From contig NZ_JAEKEZ010000006.1 of NCBI RefSeq assembly GCF_016650815.1, positions 131,501 to 195,500 on the forward strand: 64,000 bases of DNA, given 5' to 3'. The DNA comes from Pseudomonas sp. TH31 (GTDB lineage: Bacteria > Pseudomonadota > Gammaproteobacteria > Pseudomonadales > Pseudomonadaceae). Below the pieces are notes generated by a model, which saw only the letters and a program-made list of their open reading frames with translations, searched no databases and was not told the origin of the DNA. The position numbers and the translations under genes were made by a program. The first letter of the stretch is position 1, and each line of letters begins with the position of its first letter. Shown one piece after another: positions 49,122-58,186 of this stretch.

Positions 49122-50099
49122 TTATTCGCCCCAGACGTCTTTCAAGACGTTGACCCAGTTCTCGCCCATGATCTTGCGGACCACGCGCTCGGAATGGCCG
49201 CGCTTGAGCAGCGTCTCGGTCAGGTTCGGGAACTCGCCGACGGTGCGGATGCCCAGCGGGTTGATGATCTTGCCGAAGCTGGTCAGACGGCGGGCGTAGC
49301 CTTTGTCGTGGGTCAGGTATTCGAAGAAGTCCTGGCCATGGCCCTGGGTGAAGTCGGTGCCGATGCCGATGGCGTCTTCGCCGACGATGTTCATGGTGTA
49401 TTCGATGGCTTCGGCGTAGTCGTCGATGGTCGAATCGATGCCCTTGGCCAGGAACGGCGCGAACATGGTCACGCCGACGAAACCGCCGTGATCGGCGATG
49501 AACTTCAGTTCTTCATCGGATTTGTTGCGCGGGTGGATTTTCAGACCCGACGGCAGGCAATGGGAGTAGCAAACCGGCTTCTTGGATTCGAGGATGACTT
49601 CTTCGGAAGTCTTGGAGCCGACGTGGGACAGGTCACACATGACGCCGACGCGGTTCATCTCGGCAACGATTTCACGACCGAAGCCCGACAGGCCGCCATC
49701 GCGTTCGTAGCAACCGGTGCCCACCAGGTTCTGGGTGTTGTAGCACATCTGCACGATACCGACGCCGAGCTGCTTGAACACCTCGACATAGCCGATCTGG
49801 TCTTCAAAGGCGTGGGCATTCTGGAAGCCGAAGAGGATGCCGGTTTTGCCCTGCTCCTTGGCTTTGCGGATATCGGCGGTGGTGCGCACCGGAATCACCA
49901 GGTCGCTGTTCTCGCGGATCAGCTTCTGGCTCGCGGCGATGTTATTGATCGTGGCCTGAAAGCCTTCCCACACCGACACAGTGCAGTTGGCTGCGGTCAG
50001 ACCGCCCTTGCGCATGTCTTCGAACAGCTCGCGGTTCCACTTGGCGATAATCAGCCCGTCGATAACGATGCTGTCGGCGTGCAATTCGGCTGGGCTCAT
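49122..50099 (-). CDS. M19 (renal dipeptidase family) protein with altered metal site
   Basis: 325 residues of the membrane-dipeptidase TIM-barrel family: MCDLSHVG and CYSHCLPSGLKIHPRNKSDEE carry the usual histidines. The first motif, normally DGHND, reads DGLIIAKW, and the segment that normally holds the bridging glutamate reads GFQNAHAFED. Cleavage of ordinary dipeptides is therefore doubtful. The gene leads the DUF5943-dgcAB-etfAB row and is preserved at that place in P. aeruginosa, so a role in betaine breakdown is likely. Start at 50099 (MSPAELHADSIVIDG); the extension to 50279 is not family-like. Confidence 0.85.
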   Translation of the reverse strand: MSPAELHADSIVIDGLIIAKWNRELFEDMRKGGLTAANCTVSVWEGFQATINNIAASQKLIRENSDLVIPVRTTADIRKAKEQGKTGILFGFQNAHAFEDQIGYVEVFKQLGVGIVQMCYNTQNLVGTGCYERDGGLSGFGREIVAEMNRVGVMCDLSHVGSKTSEEVILESKKPVCYSHCLPSGLKIHPRNKSDEELKFIADHGGFVGVTMFAPFLAKGIDSTIDDYAEAIEYTMNIVGEDAIGIGTDFTQGHGQDFFEYLTHDKGYARRLTSFGKIINPLGIRTVGEFPNLTETLLKRGHSERVVRKIMGENWVNVLKDVWGE

Positions 50100-50330
50100 C
50101 AGGCAGTCCCCTATTAGCGATTCATGCGCCGAATCGTGTGCCGGCGCTTTGGGGCCAGCATATGCCTGAGGACCGGGGCAGCCGGGTGCAAAAACGACAG
50201 GGGGTTTGCCGAAAGCGTCAATCTGCGACAAAGGGTCGTCGCCGGGCGTCATCGCACACCTGTTCAAGGGCCTGCGCATGGGCCAGAATTCGGCGCATCA
50301 CTGGATGCTTACTGGATTTAGGGCGACGCA

Positions 50331-50732
50331 ATGAAATCGATCTTCCTGGCTTTGGCACTGATAGCGACTGGCGTACAGGCAGCTGAAGAGTCCGACAACA
50401 ACCCCTGCGATGCGGTCGAAAACGACGTCCAGACCCTGGAATGCTCGGCCTACAGCAGAACCACCGCCGAGCAACTGCTCAAGGACAACTATCAGGGGCT
50501 GAACGAGCGTCTGCAGTCGGTTTACGGCAAGAACAAGGCACAGTTGAGCGACATCACTGAAAAGCTCAAGGTTGCCCAGCAGCAATGGTTGAAGACACGT
50601 GATGCGGATTGCGCGGTGGAAGCGTTCCCGGCGACGAGTGGTAGCAAGGCATTCACCATTGCGCAGAATGACTGTATGGCGCGGATGAGTGACGAGCGGT
50701 CGGAGTTTTTGGAGTCGATTTCGCAGGAATAA
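50331..50732 (+). CDS. LprI-type (DUF1311) periplasmic protein
   Basis: 133 residues: signal peptide (MKSIFLALALIATGVQAAE) and an LprI domain with four cysteines after cleavage (NPCDAV, LECSAY, DADCAVEA, NDCMARM), as expected for the family of lysozyme-inhibitor-like proteins. The QQQWLKTRDADC motif is characteristic. Periplasmic; no operon partner. Confidence 0.85.
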   Translation: MKSIFLALALIATGVQAAEESDNNPCDAVENDVQTLECSAYSRTTAEQLLKDNYQGLNERLQSVYGKNKAQLSDITEKLKVAQQQWLKTRDADCAVEAFPATSGSKAFTIAQNDCMARMSDERSEFLESISQE

Positions 50733-50775
50733 AAGACAACGTCTGGTCTTTTTTTCTGCAGGCCATCAGATCGCC

Positions 50776-50847
50776 AAGATCGCAGCCTTCGGCAGCGCCT
50801 ACGCTGGACGTGCTCGCTGTAGGAGCTGCCGAAGGCTGCGATCTTTT
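50776..50847. repeat. REP inverted pair (GATCGCAGCC type)
   Basis: AAGATCGCAGCCTTCGGCAG arm and complement with a short loop, between two codirectional single genes. Confidence 0.85.
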
Positions 50848-50939
50848 CACTCCTCTCACCGCGGCCGACAATCCGCTTTGACCCTCGCTTCAAGGTGCGC
50901 GACCATCGCCCCCAATTCAACGTCCCCCAAGGCCCGACC

Positions 50940-51356
50940 ATGAAAATCTGCGGCATCGAAATCAAAGGCAGCGAAGCGATCATCGCCCTGGCCTCCCTCG
51001 ACGGTCAGGCGCTGAGCCACGTCGCCCTGGCCACCAAGAAAATCGCCCTGGACGATGACGACGAAGCCGCGAACGTCAAAGTCTTCGCCGCTCAGGTCGC
51101 GTCGTTTGTGCGGGAGAATTCGATTGATCGGATTGCGATCAAGAAGCGCAGCAAGAAGGGTGAGTTTGCCGGTGGGCCGACGACGTTCAAGATCGAGGGT
51201 GTTTTTCAGTTGCTGGAAAATTGCGAGGTGACGCTGTTGTCGCCGCAGACGATCAATGCGCAGGCTAAAAAGCACAACTTCGAACTGCCGGGGACGCTGA
51301 ACAAGTATCAGCATGAGGCTTATAAGGCGGCATGTTCGGCGTTGGTGAAGAAATAA
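50940..51356 (+). CDS. DUF3010 protein
   Basis: 138 residues resembling an RNase H-like fold: MKICGIEIKGSEAIIALASLDG, RENSIDRIAIKKRSKKGEFAGGPTTFKIEG and LSPQTINAQAKKHNFELPGTLNKYQHEAYKAACSA match the DUF3010 family, whose function is unknown. ATG at 50940; the upstream frame to 50895 has no better start. Confidence 0.87.
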   Translation: MKICGIEIKGSEAIIALASLDGQALSHVALATKKIALDDDDEAANVKVFAAQVASFVRENSIDRIAIKKRSKKGEFAGGPTTFKIEGVFQLLENCEVTLLSPQTINAQAKKHNFELPGTLNKYQHEAYKAACSALVKK

Positions 51357-51375
51357 CAGCGCAAGCAGATCTCCC

Positions 51376-51465
51376 TGTGGGAGCGGGCTTGCTCGCGAAA
51401 GCGGAGTGTCAGTCACTTCAAATCTAGACTGACACACCGCTTTCGCGAGCAAGCCCGCTCCCACA
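51376..51465. repeat. REP inverted pair with extended stem
   Basis: GTGGGAGCGGGCTTGCTCGC and complement; pairing continues through AAAGCGG and, with mismatches, AGTGTCAGTC. Between convergent genes DUF3010 and cdhR. Confidence 0.9.
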
Positions 51466-51481
51466 TTGGTTTGTGTCTGGC

Positions 51482-52426
51482 TCAGACCTTCGCGGTGCGC
51501 CGGTCTTCCCGCGGACACCGCTCAAACCGAGCCCGATAACTGCGGGTGAAATACGACGGCGATTCAAACCCGCACGCAATGCTCACTTCCAGAACGCTCA
51601 TATCGGTCTGGCGCAATAACTTCCGGGCCTTTTCCAGCCGTAACCGCAGGTAGAAGTTGCTCGGTGTGTCGTTCAGGTGCAACCGAAACAACCGCTCCAG
51701 TTGCCGCCGCGTCACTTTGATCGACTCCGCCAGTTCCAGCGTGCTCAGCGGCGGTTCGCTGTGCTGTTCCATCTCGCCGATCACGTGAACCAGCTTCTTG
51801 TTGCTGATGCCATAGCGCGTGGCGACTTCCATGCGCTGGTGGTCTTTGCGCGGGCGGATGCGCCCGAGTACGAATTGTTCGCTGACCTGGATCGCCAGTT
51901 CCGGGCCGTGGGCCTGGCCGATGAGGTCGAGCATCAGGTCGATGGAGGCGGTGCCGCCGGCGGAGGTGATGCGGCGGCGGTCGATCTCGAACAGCTCCTG
52001 GGTGACGCTGAGCTGTGGATAGGATTCCTTGAACGCGTCGATGGCTTCCCAGTGCAGGGTTAGGCGATGGCCGTCGAGCAGACCGGCTTCGGCGAGGACG
52101 AAGCTGCCGGTGTCGATAGCGCCGAGGGTCACGCCTTCGTTGTCGAGTCGGCGCAGCCAGTGTTCCAGCGCTGGCGTGGCGAATTTCAAAGGTTCGAAAC
52201 CGGCGACCACCAACAGCGTCACGCCTTTTTTCAACGGCTCCAGCCCCGCGTCGGCGTTGACCGACATGCCATTACTCGCCAACACCGCCCCGCCATCGGC
52301 GCTCAAGACATGCCAGCGATACAACTCGCCGCGAAAGCGATTGGCGACCCGCAGCGGCTCGATGGCCGAGATAAACCCGATGGCCGAGAAACCCGGCATC
52401 AACAAGAAGTAGAAATCCTGGGACAT
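51482..52426 (-). CDS. cdhR: AraC/GlxA-family regulator of carnitine catabolism
   Basis: 314 residues: class-I amidotransferase-like sensor domain (about 1-185; position of the usual Cys is DTGSFVLAEAGL) and a C-terminal AraC helix-turn-helix pair with ELAESIKVTRRQLERLFRLHL and SVLEVSIACGFESPSYFTRSYRARF. It is divergent from caiX-cdhCAB, as in P. aeruginosa, where CdhR activates carnitine catabolism. Start at 52426 (MSQDFYFLLMPG); the 26-residue upstream extension is unlikely. Confidence 0.92.
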   Translation of the reverse strand: MSQDFYFLLMPGFSAIGFISAIEPLRVANRFRGELYRWHVLSADGGAVLASNGMSVNADAGLEPLKKGVTLLVVAGFEPLKFATPALEHWLRRLDNEGVTLGAIDTGSFVLAEAGLLDGHRLTLHWEAIDAFKESYPQLSVTQELFEIDRRRITSAGGTASIDLMLDLIGQAHGPELAIQVSEQFVLGRIRPRKDHQRMEVATRYGISNKKLVHVIGEMEQHSEPPLSTLELAESIKVTRRQLERLFRLHLNDTPSNFYLRLRLEKARKLLRQTDMSVLEVSIACGFESPSYFTRSYRARFERCPREDRRTAKV

Positions 52427-52511
52427 GGAGCGCACTCGACTGGCAGGTAACGAGAGGGCGGGAAGCGTGTGGACGTTGATACGCCAGTTGTCGCCGGCAT
52501 TCAAGGGCTCA

Positions 52512-52546
52512 GGTCGCTGCAGTGCAAGAGCTGGTCGCCGTAGTGC
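52512..52546. promoter_or_regulatory. Candidate CdhR operator: two direct repeats
   Basis: GGTCGCTGCAGTGC (52512-52525) and GGTCGCCGTAGTGC (52533-52546) are direct repeats 21 bases apart, two helical turns, in the 209-bp cdhR-caiX gap. This spacing suits an AraC-type protein binding as tandem half-sites. No experimental match is claimed. Confidence 0.5.
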
Positions 52547-52635
52547 GTTTGTACGGGGGCTTAGCTGCGTAACTTGGCATCACCGGCGCACGAAGACACC
52601 GGGACCCACAATAACGACCTGCCGAGGAACCCACC

Positions 52636-53580
52636 ATGAAACGACTGATCAGCAGCTGTGTTCTTGCACTCAGCGGTACCGCTTTATTGAGCGCCAGTGT
52701 CATGGCGGCCGAACCTGCTGCGTGCCAGAACGTGCGCATGGGCGTAGTGAACTGGACCGACGTGATCGCCACCAGCGCCATGACCCAGGTATTGCTCGAT
52801 GGCCTCGGCTACAACACCAAACAAACCAGCGCGTCCCAGCAAATCATCTTCGCCGGGATCCGCGACCAGCGCCTGGACATGTTCCTCGGCTACTGGAACC
52901 CGCTGATGACCCAGACCATCACCCCGTTCGTGGATGGCAAGCAGGTCAAAGTACTGGAAGCGCCGAGCCTGAAAGACGCCCGCGCGACCCTCGCCGTACC
53001 GACCTACCTCGCCGACAAAGGCCTGAAAACCTTTGCCGACATCGCCAGGTTCGAAAAAGAACTGGGCGGCAAGATTTACGGCATCGAGCCTGGCTCGGGC
53101 GCCAACACCCAGATCAAGGCAATGATCGCCAAGAACCAGTTTGGCCTCGGTAAATTCCAGCTGGTCGAGTCCAGCGAGGCCGGCATGCTCGCGGCGGTGG
53201 ATCGCGCCGTGCGTCGTAACGAAGCGGTGGTGTTCTTCGGCTGGGCGCCGCACCCGATGAACGTCAACGTGAAAATGACCTACCTCACCGGCAGCGACGA
53301 CGCCCTGGGCCCGAACGAAGGCATGGCCACGGTCTGGACCGTCACCGCGCCGAAATACGCCGAACAATGCCCGAACGTCAGCCGTTTGCTGAACAACCTG
53401 ACATTCACCGCCGCCGACGAGAGCCGGATGATGCAGCCGCTGCTGGATCACAAGGACGCCTTCGAATCGGCCAAGCAATGGCTCAAGGATCACCCGCAAG
53501 ACAAACAGCGCTGGCTCGAAGGTGTGACCACATTCGATGGCAAACCGGCCGCTGACAACCTGAAACTGACCAGTAAATAA
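52636..53580 (+). CDS. caiX: Carnitine/quaternary-amine substrate-binding protein CaiX
   Basis: 314 residues: signal peptide ([24 protein letters not shown]) and a ProX/OpuAC-type domain with [32 protein letters not shown] and [11 protein letters not shown], whose aromatic residues form a quaternary-ammonium box. It delivers carnitine to the shared ChoWV permease in P. aeruginosa. It is closely similar to ChoX at 61642. First in the cdh unit. Confidence 0.93.
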   Translation: MKRLISSCVLALSGTALLSASVMAAEPAACQNVRMGVVNWTDVIATSAMTQVLLDGLGYNTKQTSASQQIIFAGIRDQRLDMFLGYWNPLMTQTITPFVDGKQVKVLEAPSLKDARATLAVPTYLADKGLKTFADIARFEKELGGKIYGIEPGSGANTQIKAMIAKNQFGLGKFQLVESSEAGMLAAVDRAVRRNEAVVFFGWAPHPMNVNVKMTYLTGSDDALGPNEGMATVWTVTAPKYAEQCPNVSRLLNNLTFTAADESRMMQPLLDHKDAFESAKQWLKDHPQDKQRWLEGVTTFDGKPAADNLKLTSK

Positions 53581-53601
53581 ACCCGACATCAATAACCGAC
53601 T

Positions 53602-53622
53602 CGCAGCCCGTGAAGGGCTGCG
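53602..53622 (+). terminator. Intercistronic hairpin after caiX
   Basis: CGCAGCCC, GTGAA loop, GGGCTGCG, with no T run. It probably adjusts caiX mRNA stability relative to cdhC rather than ending the transcript. Confidence 0.5.
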
Positions 53623-53656
53623 TCCGGACACATCACGCCTGCAAGGAACCCGCCTC

Positions 53657-54544
53657 ATGAACCACGACGTCATCATCACCTGCGCACTCACCGGTGCTGG
53701 CGACACGACCGCCAGAAGCCCCCACGTGCCGGTCACCCCGAAACAAATCGCGGCGGCCGCCGTGGAAGCCGCCAAGGCGGGCGCCACCGTGGTTCATTGC
53801 CACGTTCGTGATCCCGAAACCGGCAAGTTCAGCCGTGACGTGGCGCTGTACCGCGAAGTGATGGAGCGGATCCGCGAGGCGGACGTCGACATCATCGTCA
53901 ACCTCACCGCCGGCATGGGCGGCGACCTGGAAATCGGCGCGGGCGAAAACCCGATGGAGTTCGGCCCGAATACTGATCTGGTCGGCCCGCTGACCCGTCT
54001 GGCCCACGTGGAAGCACTGCTGCCGGAAATCTGCACCCTCGATTGCGGCACCCTGAACTTCGGCGATGGCGACACCATTTATGTCTCCACCCCGGCCCAG
54101 TTACGCGCGGGCGCCAAACGTATTCAAGAGCTGGGCGTGAAGGCCGAGCTGGAAATCTTCGACACCGGTCACCTGTGGTTCGCCAAGCAGATGATCAAGG
54201 AAGGCTTGCTCGACAATCCGCTGTTCCAGCTGTGCCTGGGCATCCCGTGGGGCGCGCCGGCCGACACCACGACCATGAAAGCCATGGTCGACAATCTGCC
54301 GGCGAACGCAGTCTGGGCCGGGTTTGGCATCGGTCGCATGCAAATGCCGATGGCCGCCCAAGCGGTGCTGCTGGGCGGCAACGTGCGGGTCGGGCTGGAA
54401 GACAACCTGTGGCTGGACAAAGGCGTGCTGGCGACTAACGGCCAACTGGTCGAACGCGCCAGCGAAATCCTCAGCCGCCTCGGTGCCCGAGTCCTGACGC
54501 CGGCGCAAGGCCGGGAAAAAATGGGTCTGACCAAGCGCGGCTGA
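53657..54544 (+). CDS. cdhC: 3-dehydrocarnitine cleavage enzyme (BKACE family)
   Basis: 295 residues, beta-keto-acid cleavage TIM barrel: [28 protein letters not shown] (zinc-binding HxH in HCHVRD) and [10 protein letters not shown]. It reacts 3-dehydrocarnitine with acetyl-CoA, giving glycine-betainyl-CoA and acetoacetate. It lies between caiX and cdhA in the same direction. Confidence 0.93.
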   Translation: MNHDVIITCALTGAGDTTARSPHVPVTPKQIAAAAVEAAKAGATVVHCHVRDPETGKFSRDVALYREVMERIREADVDIIVNLTAGMGGDLEIGAGENPMEFGPNTDLVGPLTRLAHVEALLPEICTLDCGTLNFGDGDTIYVSTPAQLRAGAKRIQELGVKAELEIFDTGHLWFAKQMIKEGLLDNPLFQLCLGIPWGAPADTTTMKAMVDNLPANAVWAGFGIGRMQMPMAAQAVLLGGNVRVGLEDNLWLDKGVLATNGQLVERASEILSRLGARVLTPAQGREKMGLTKRG

Positions 54545-54561
54545 TCTCACTCATAACCCCT

Positions 54562-54649
54562 GTAGGAGCTGCCGCAGGCTGCGATCTTTTGATCTTGATC
54601 TTGATCTTGAAAAACAAAATCAAAAGATCGCAGCCTGCGGCAGCTCTAC
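54562..54649. repeat. REP inverted pair (GATCGCAGCC type) inside cdh unit
   Basis: GTAGGAGCTGCCGCAGGCTG and complement with a tandem GATCTT stretch in the loop; the right arm lacks one base (GCTCTAC). Confidence 0.88.
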
Positions 54650-54679
54650 GAGGATCACCGAATTATTCAGGAAGTCGCC

Positions 54680-55645
54680 ATGAGCTTTATCACCGAAATC
54701 AAAACTTTTGCAGCGCTGGGCAGCGGTGTCATCGGCAGCGGTTGGGTCTCCCGCGCCCTCGCCCACGGCCTCGACGTGGTGGCGTGGGACCCGGCGCCCG
54801 GTGCCGAAGCCGCGCTGCGCAAGCGTGTCGCCAATGCCTGGGGCGCGCTGGAAAAACAAGGCCTGGCACCGGGTGCATCACAGGATCGACTGCGCTTTGT
54901 CGCGACGATTGAAGAGTGCGTGCGCGATGCGGATTTCATCCAGGAAAGTGCCCCTGAACGCCTGGAACTGAAACTGGAATTGCACGGCAAAATCAGCGCG
55001 GCAGCCAAACCTGATGCCTTGATCGGTTCCAGCACCTCGGGGCTGTTGCCAAGCGAGTTCTACGAAGGTTCGACCCACCCAGAACGTTGCGTGGTCGGGC
55101 ATCCGTTCAACCCGGTTTATCTGTTGCCGTTGGTGGAAGTGGTCGGCGGCAAAAACACCGCGCCAGACGCCATTCAAGCGGCGATAAAAGTCTATGAATC
55201 CTTGGGCATGCGCCCGCTGCATGTACGCAAGGAAGTGCCGGGGTTTATCGCCGACCGTTTGCTCGAAGCGCTGTGGCGTGAGGCACTGCACCTGGTCAAC
55301 GACGGTGTGGCGACCACCGGTGAAATCGACGATGCGATTCGCTTTGGCGCCGGGCTGCGCTGGTCGTTTATGGGGACGTTTTTGACCTACACCTTGGCGG
55401 GCGGCGATGCCGGGATGCGGCACTTCATGGCGCAGTTTGGGCCGGCGTTGCAGTTGCCGTGGACTTATCTGCCGGCGCCGGAGCTGACGGATAAGTTGAT
55501 TGATGATGTGGTGGACGGGACCAGTGATCAGTTGGGGACGCACAGCATTTCGGCACTGGAGCGCTATCGTGATGATTGCTTGCTGGCAGTGCTGGAGGCG
55601 GTGAAGACCACCAAAGAGAAGCATGGAATGGCCTTCAGCGAGTAA
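54680..55645 (+). CDS. cdhA: L-carnitine dehydrogenase
   Basis: 321 residues of the 3-hydroxyacyl-CoA dehydrogenase fold: NAD turn [19 protein letters not shown] (about 12-30), [14 protein letters not shown], catalytic His in [20 protein letters not shown]. It oxidises L-carnitine to 3-dehydrocarnitine. Follows cdhC after a REP pair. Confidence 0.94.
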   Translation: MSFITEIKTFAALGSGVIGSGWVSRALAHGLDVVAWDPAPGAEAALRKRVANAWGALEKQGLAPGASQDRLRFVATIEECVRDADFIQESAPERLELKLELHGKISAAAKPDALIGSSTSGLLPSEFYEGSTHPERCVVGHPFNPVYLLPLVEVVGGKNTAPDAIQAAIKVYESLGMRPLHVRKEVPGFIADRLLEALWREALHLVNDGVATTGEIDDAIRFGAGLRWSFMGTFLTYTLAGGDAGMRHFMAQFGPALQLPWTYLPAPELTDKLIDDVVDGTSDQLGTHSISALERYRDDCLLAVLEAVKTTKEKHGMAFSE

Positions 55646-55664
55646 CCAGTCAGCAGGCCTGGCC

Positions 55665-55765
55665 CCTTCGCGAGCAAGCCCGCTCCCACATTGGTTCTGC
55701 GTTGTGACATAGACAGTGTTCACACCACAATTCCCCTGTGGGAGCGGGCTTGCTCGCAAAGGCGG
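55665..55765. repeat. REP inverted pair (GCGAGCAAGCCCGCTCCCAC type) inside cdh unit
   Basis: TTCGCGAGCAAGCCCGCTCC and complement, one mismatch in the right arm (GCTCGCAAAG), between cdhA and cdhB. Confidence 0.88.
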
Positions 55766-55799
55766 CAGCTCAGTCACCACCAACATCGGAACCTCACCC

Positions 55800-56276
55800 A
55801 TGCCCACCCTCACCACCTACCAAACCAGAATCATCCCCGACTGGGTCGACTACAACGGCCACCTGCGCGACGCCTTCTACCTGCTGATCTTCAGCTACGC
55901 CACCGACGCGTTGATGGATCGCCTGGGCATGGACAGCAACAACCGCGAAGCCAGCGGCCATTCGCTGTTCACCCTCGAACTGCACCTCAACTACCTGCAC
56001 GAAGTGAAGCTCGACGCCAACGTTGAGGTACACACCCAAATCATCGCCCACGACCAAAAACGCCTGCATCTCTACCACAGCCTCCACCTGGTGGGCAGTG
56101 ACAAGGCACTGGCCGGCAACGAACAAATGCTACTGCACGTCGACCTCGCCGGGCCGCGCTCCGCACCGTTCAGCGCGCAAACCTTGAGTAAGCTGCAAAC
56201 CATCGTCGCCGAGCAAACCGACCTGCCAACCCCCGACTACATTGGCCGAGTGATCGCACTGCCCCCACAAAAATAA
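55800..56276 (+). CDS. cdhB: Betainyl-CoA thioesterase (hotdog fold)
   Basis: 158 residues with a 4HBT-type hotdog fold: TRIIPDWVDYNGHLRDAFYLLIFSYATD (VDYNGH active-site region) and LFTLELHLNYLHEVKLDA. It hydrolyses glycine-betainyl-CoA to glycine betaine, the last step in carnitine breakdown. ATG 55800; the reading frame upstream crosses the REP pair. 13 bp before the butyrobetaine hydroxylase gene. Confidence 0.9.
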   Translation: MPTLTTYQTRIIPDWVDYNGHLRDAFYLLIFSYATDALMDRLGMDSNNREASGHSLFTLELHLNYLHEVKLDANVEVHTQIIAHDQKRLHLYHSLHLVGSDKALAGNEQMLLHVDLAGPRSAPFSAQTLSKLQTIVAEQTDLPTPDYIGRVIALPPQK

Positions 56277-56289
56277 CAAGGAGATCGCC

Positions 56290-57452
56290 ATGAACACCGC
56301 CGCCGCTTTTGCCGACTTCCGTACCTACCCGATGATCAGCGCATTATCCGCCGTGCACACCCTGGCGGACCGAGTTCAAGTGAAGTGGGCCGATGGCCGC
56401 GTCAGCCCCTTTCATCACCAATGGCTGCGGGATAATTGCCCGTGCCCGTTGTGCGTGTACACCGTGACCCGCGAACAAGTGCTGGAAATCGTTGATGTCG
56501 CGGAAGACCTGATACCCGGTGCTGCTCACATCGAAACGGATGGTTGCCTCCATGTCGACTGGCAGGACGGACATCTCAGCCGCTTCGATCCGGGCTGGTT
56601 GCGAGCGCACGCCTATGACGACGAATCCCGCGCCGAGCGCCAGGCAGGCAAGCCAAAATCCAGATTATGGAACAGCGTGCTAAAGCTGCCGGTGTTCGAG
56701 TATCAAGCACTGATGGACGACAGCGATGCCTTGCTGCAATGGCTGCTGGCAGTGCGGGATATCGGCCTGACCCAGGTTCGCGGCCTACCCACCGAGCCCG
56801 GCTCGCTGAAGCTGATCGCCCAGCGGATTTCCTTCATCCGCGAGAGCAATTTCGGCGTGTTGTTCAACGTGCAATCCAAGGCCGATGCCGACAGCAACGC
56901 CTACACCGCTTTCAACCTGCCATTGCACAGCGACCTGCCGACCCGGAGCTGCAACCGGGGCTGCAGTTTCTGCATTGCCTGGTCAATGACGCCGAGGGTG
57001 GCGAGAGTATTTTCGTCGACGGTTTTGCGATTGCCGAGGCGTTGCGCCAGGAAGATCCCGAGTCGTTCAAAGCCCTATGTGAAATCCCCGTGGAGTTCCG
57101 TAACAAGGACCGCCACAGCGACTACCGCTGCCTCGCGCCAATCATTGCGCTGGATGCGTTGGGGCAGGTCTCGGAAATCCGCATGGCGAACTTCCTGCGC
57201 GGGCCGTTCGATGCTTCGGTGGAGCAAATGCCGGCGCTGTATCGCGCCTATCGACGCTTTATTGCGATGACCCGCGAGGCGCGGTTTCGGGTGATGACGC
57301 GGCTTAATCCGGGGGAGTTGTGGTGCTTCGATAACCGCCGCACCCTGCATGCGCGCAATGCGTTCGACCCGGCTACCGGCGCCCGGCATTTCCAGGGGTG
57401 CTATGTGGACCGGGATGAGTTGTTGTCGCGGATTTTGGTGTTGCAGCGTTAG
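56290..57452 (+). pseudogene. Gamma-butyrobetaine dioxygenase, one apparent frameshift
   Basis: About 387 residues read through one missing base. The N-terminal DUF971-like zinc domain has HHQWLRDNCPCPLCV; the TauD/TfdA Fe(II)/2-oxoglutarate domain has HSD (LPLHSDLP), GESIFVDGFAIAEALR and the distal His in RRTLHARNAFD. It hydroxylates gamma-butyrobetaine to carnitine, feeding CdhA. The frame breaks at 56942-56946; CCCGG plus one G gives LPTRELQPGLQFLHC. I regard the gene as intact. It is the last gene in caiX-cdhCAB. Confidence 0.88.
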
Positions 57453-57457
57453 ACCGC

Positions 57458-57546
57458 AAAAGATCGCAGCCTTCGGCAGCTCCTACAGGGGGATATCACG
57501 GATGTACCCGTTTCCTGTAGGAGCTGCCGAAGGCTGCGATCTTTTG
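57458..57546. repeat. REP inverted pair (GATCGCAGCC type)
   Basis: AAAAGATCGCAGCCTTCGGC and complement, perfect arms, about 31-bp loop, directly after the butyrobetaine hydroxylase gene. Confidence 0.9.
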
Positions 57547-57561
57547 CTTTTCAACAGGCCA

Positions 57562-57598
57562 AAAAAAGCCCCGATCAAGCCGTCACAGGATCGGGGCA
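57562..57598 (-). terminator. Minus-strand terminator with no upstream gene
   Basis: On the minus strand: GCCCCGATC, 12-base loop, GATCGGGGC, then seven T. No minus-strand gene lies directly upstream; the nearest is gbdR, about 590 bp away across a plus-strand gene. It may end a small RNA starting within 57600-57800. The rest of 57599-57807 holds no gene I can support. Confidence 0.75.
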
Positions 57599-57807
57599 GA
57601 GGGTAGTGTTGAGGAGCTGTTGCGCGAGGGTGACCAAACCTTCGTGAAGCCAGCTGAATCCAGTGTGCCTACTCCCGGCACCGGCGAGTTAGCCGAAAAC
57701 GACCTGTTCATAGGTATTGCGGCCATTGCGACAAATCGTCCTTGCCGACACCCCGTGCCCCTACCAGAATCGAGCCACGACACCGTTCCCTGAAGAAGGA
57801 TTGCGTC

Positions 57808-58071
57808 ATGATGTACGCCGATTTGATTGACCAGGAAGACCTGCTGGGCCAGCTAAAGTCGTTGGGGTTCCAAGTACCGAGCGGCGCCACCGCCGAGCAG
57901 GCTTGCGAATGTGCAGTGCGAGGTTTGAACGATGAGCGGGCGATGACGCTGCGCACCATGGTCAAGCAGATGTACACCAGCAGCGCGACCATCCTGCCGG
58001 CCGTGCGCCAGGCGATCGACAAGCAATTGTTGCCGGCATTGGCGGTGTACCAGCAGAGCCGCAGCGTCTGA
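57808..58071 (+). CDS. Small hypothetical protein next to gbdR
   Basis: 87 residues, mostly helical and soluble (MMYADLIDQEDLLGQLKSLG ... MYTSSATILPAVRQAIDKQLLPAL). ATG 57808 follows AGAAGGA. No named domain recognised. A short uncharacterised gene occupies the same spot beside gbdR in P. aeruginosa, which argues for a real gene. Confidence 0.7.
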   Translation: MMYADLIDQEDLLGQLKSLGFQVPSGATAEQACECAVRGLNDERAMTLRTMVKQMYTSSATILPAVRQAIDKQLLPALAVYQQSRSV

Positions 58072-58080
58072 TAGAAGATC

Positions 58081-58168
58081 AAAAGATCGCAGCCTTCGGC
58101 AGCTCCTACAGATCTACATCAATCCCTGTAGGAGCTGCCGAAGGCTCGGGCCGCGGTCGGACGATCTT
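58081..58168. repeat. REP inverted pair with CTCGGGCCGCG insertion
   Basis: Left arm AAAAGATCGCAGCCTTCGGC. The right arm GTAGGAGCTGCCGAAGGCTC continues into GGGCCGCGGTCGGACGA before TCTT, the same rearranged tip as at 42154-42250. Confidence 0.82.
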
Positions 58169-58186
58169 GTCTAAAGGCCCCTCGGT

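Noticed and set aside
46396..49299. 967-residue open frame antisense to dgcA and DUF5943
   Set aside because: A shadow frame spanning two real genes and the gap between them; no family signature.
57569..57598. tRNA or riboswitch
   Set aside because: Only a single terminator-type stem is present; there is no cloverleaf or aptamer structure.
57583..57783. 66-residue minus-strand frame
   Set aside because: It ends inside the terminator stem, has no ribosome-binding site I can support and no recognisable sequence.
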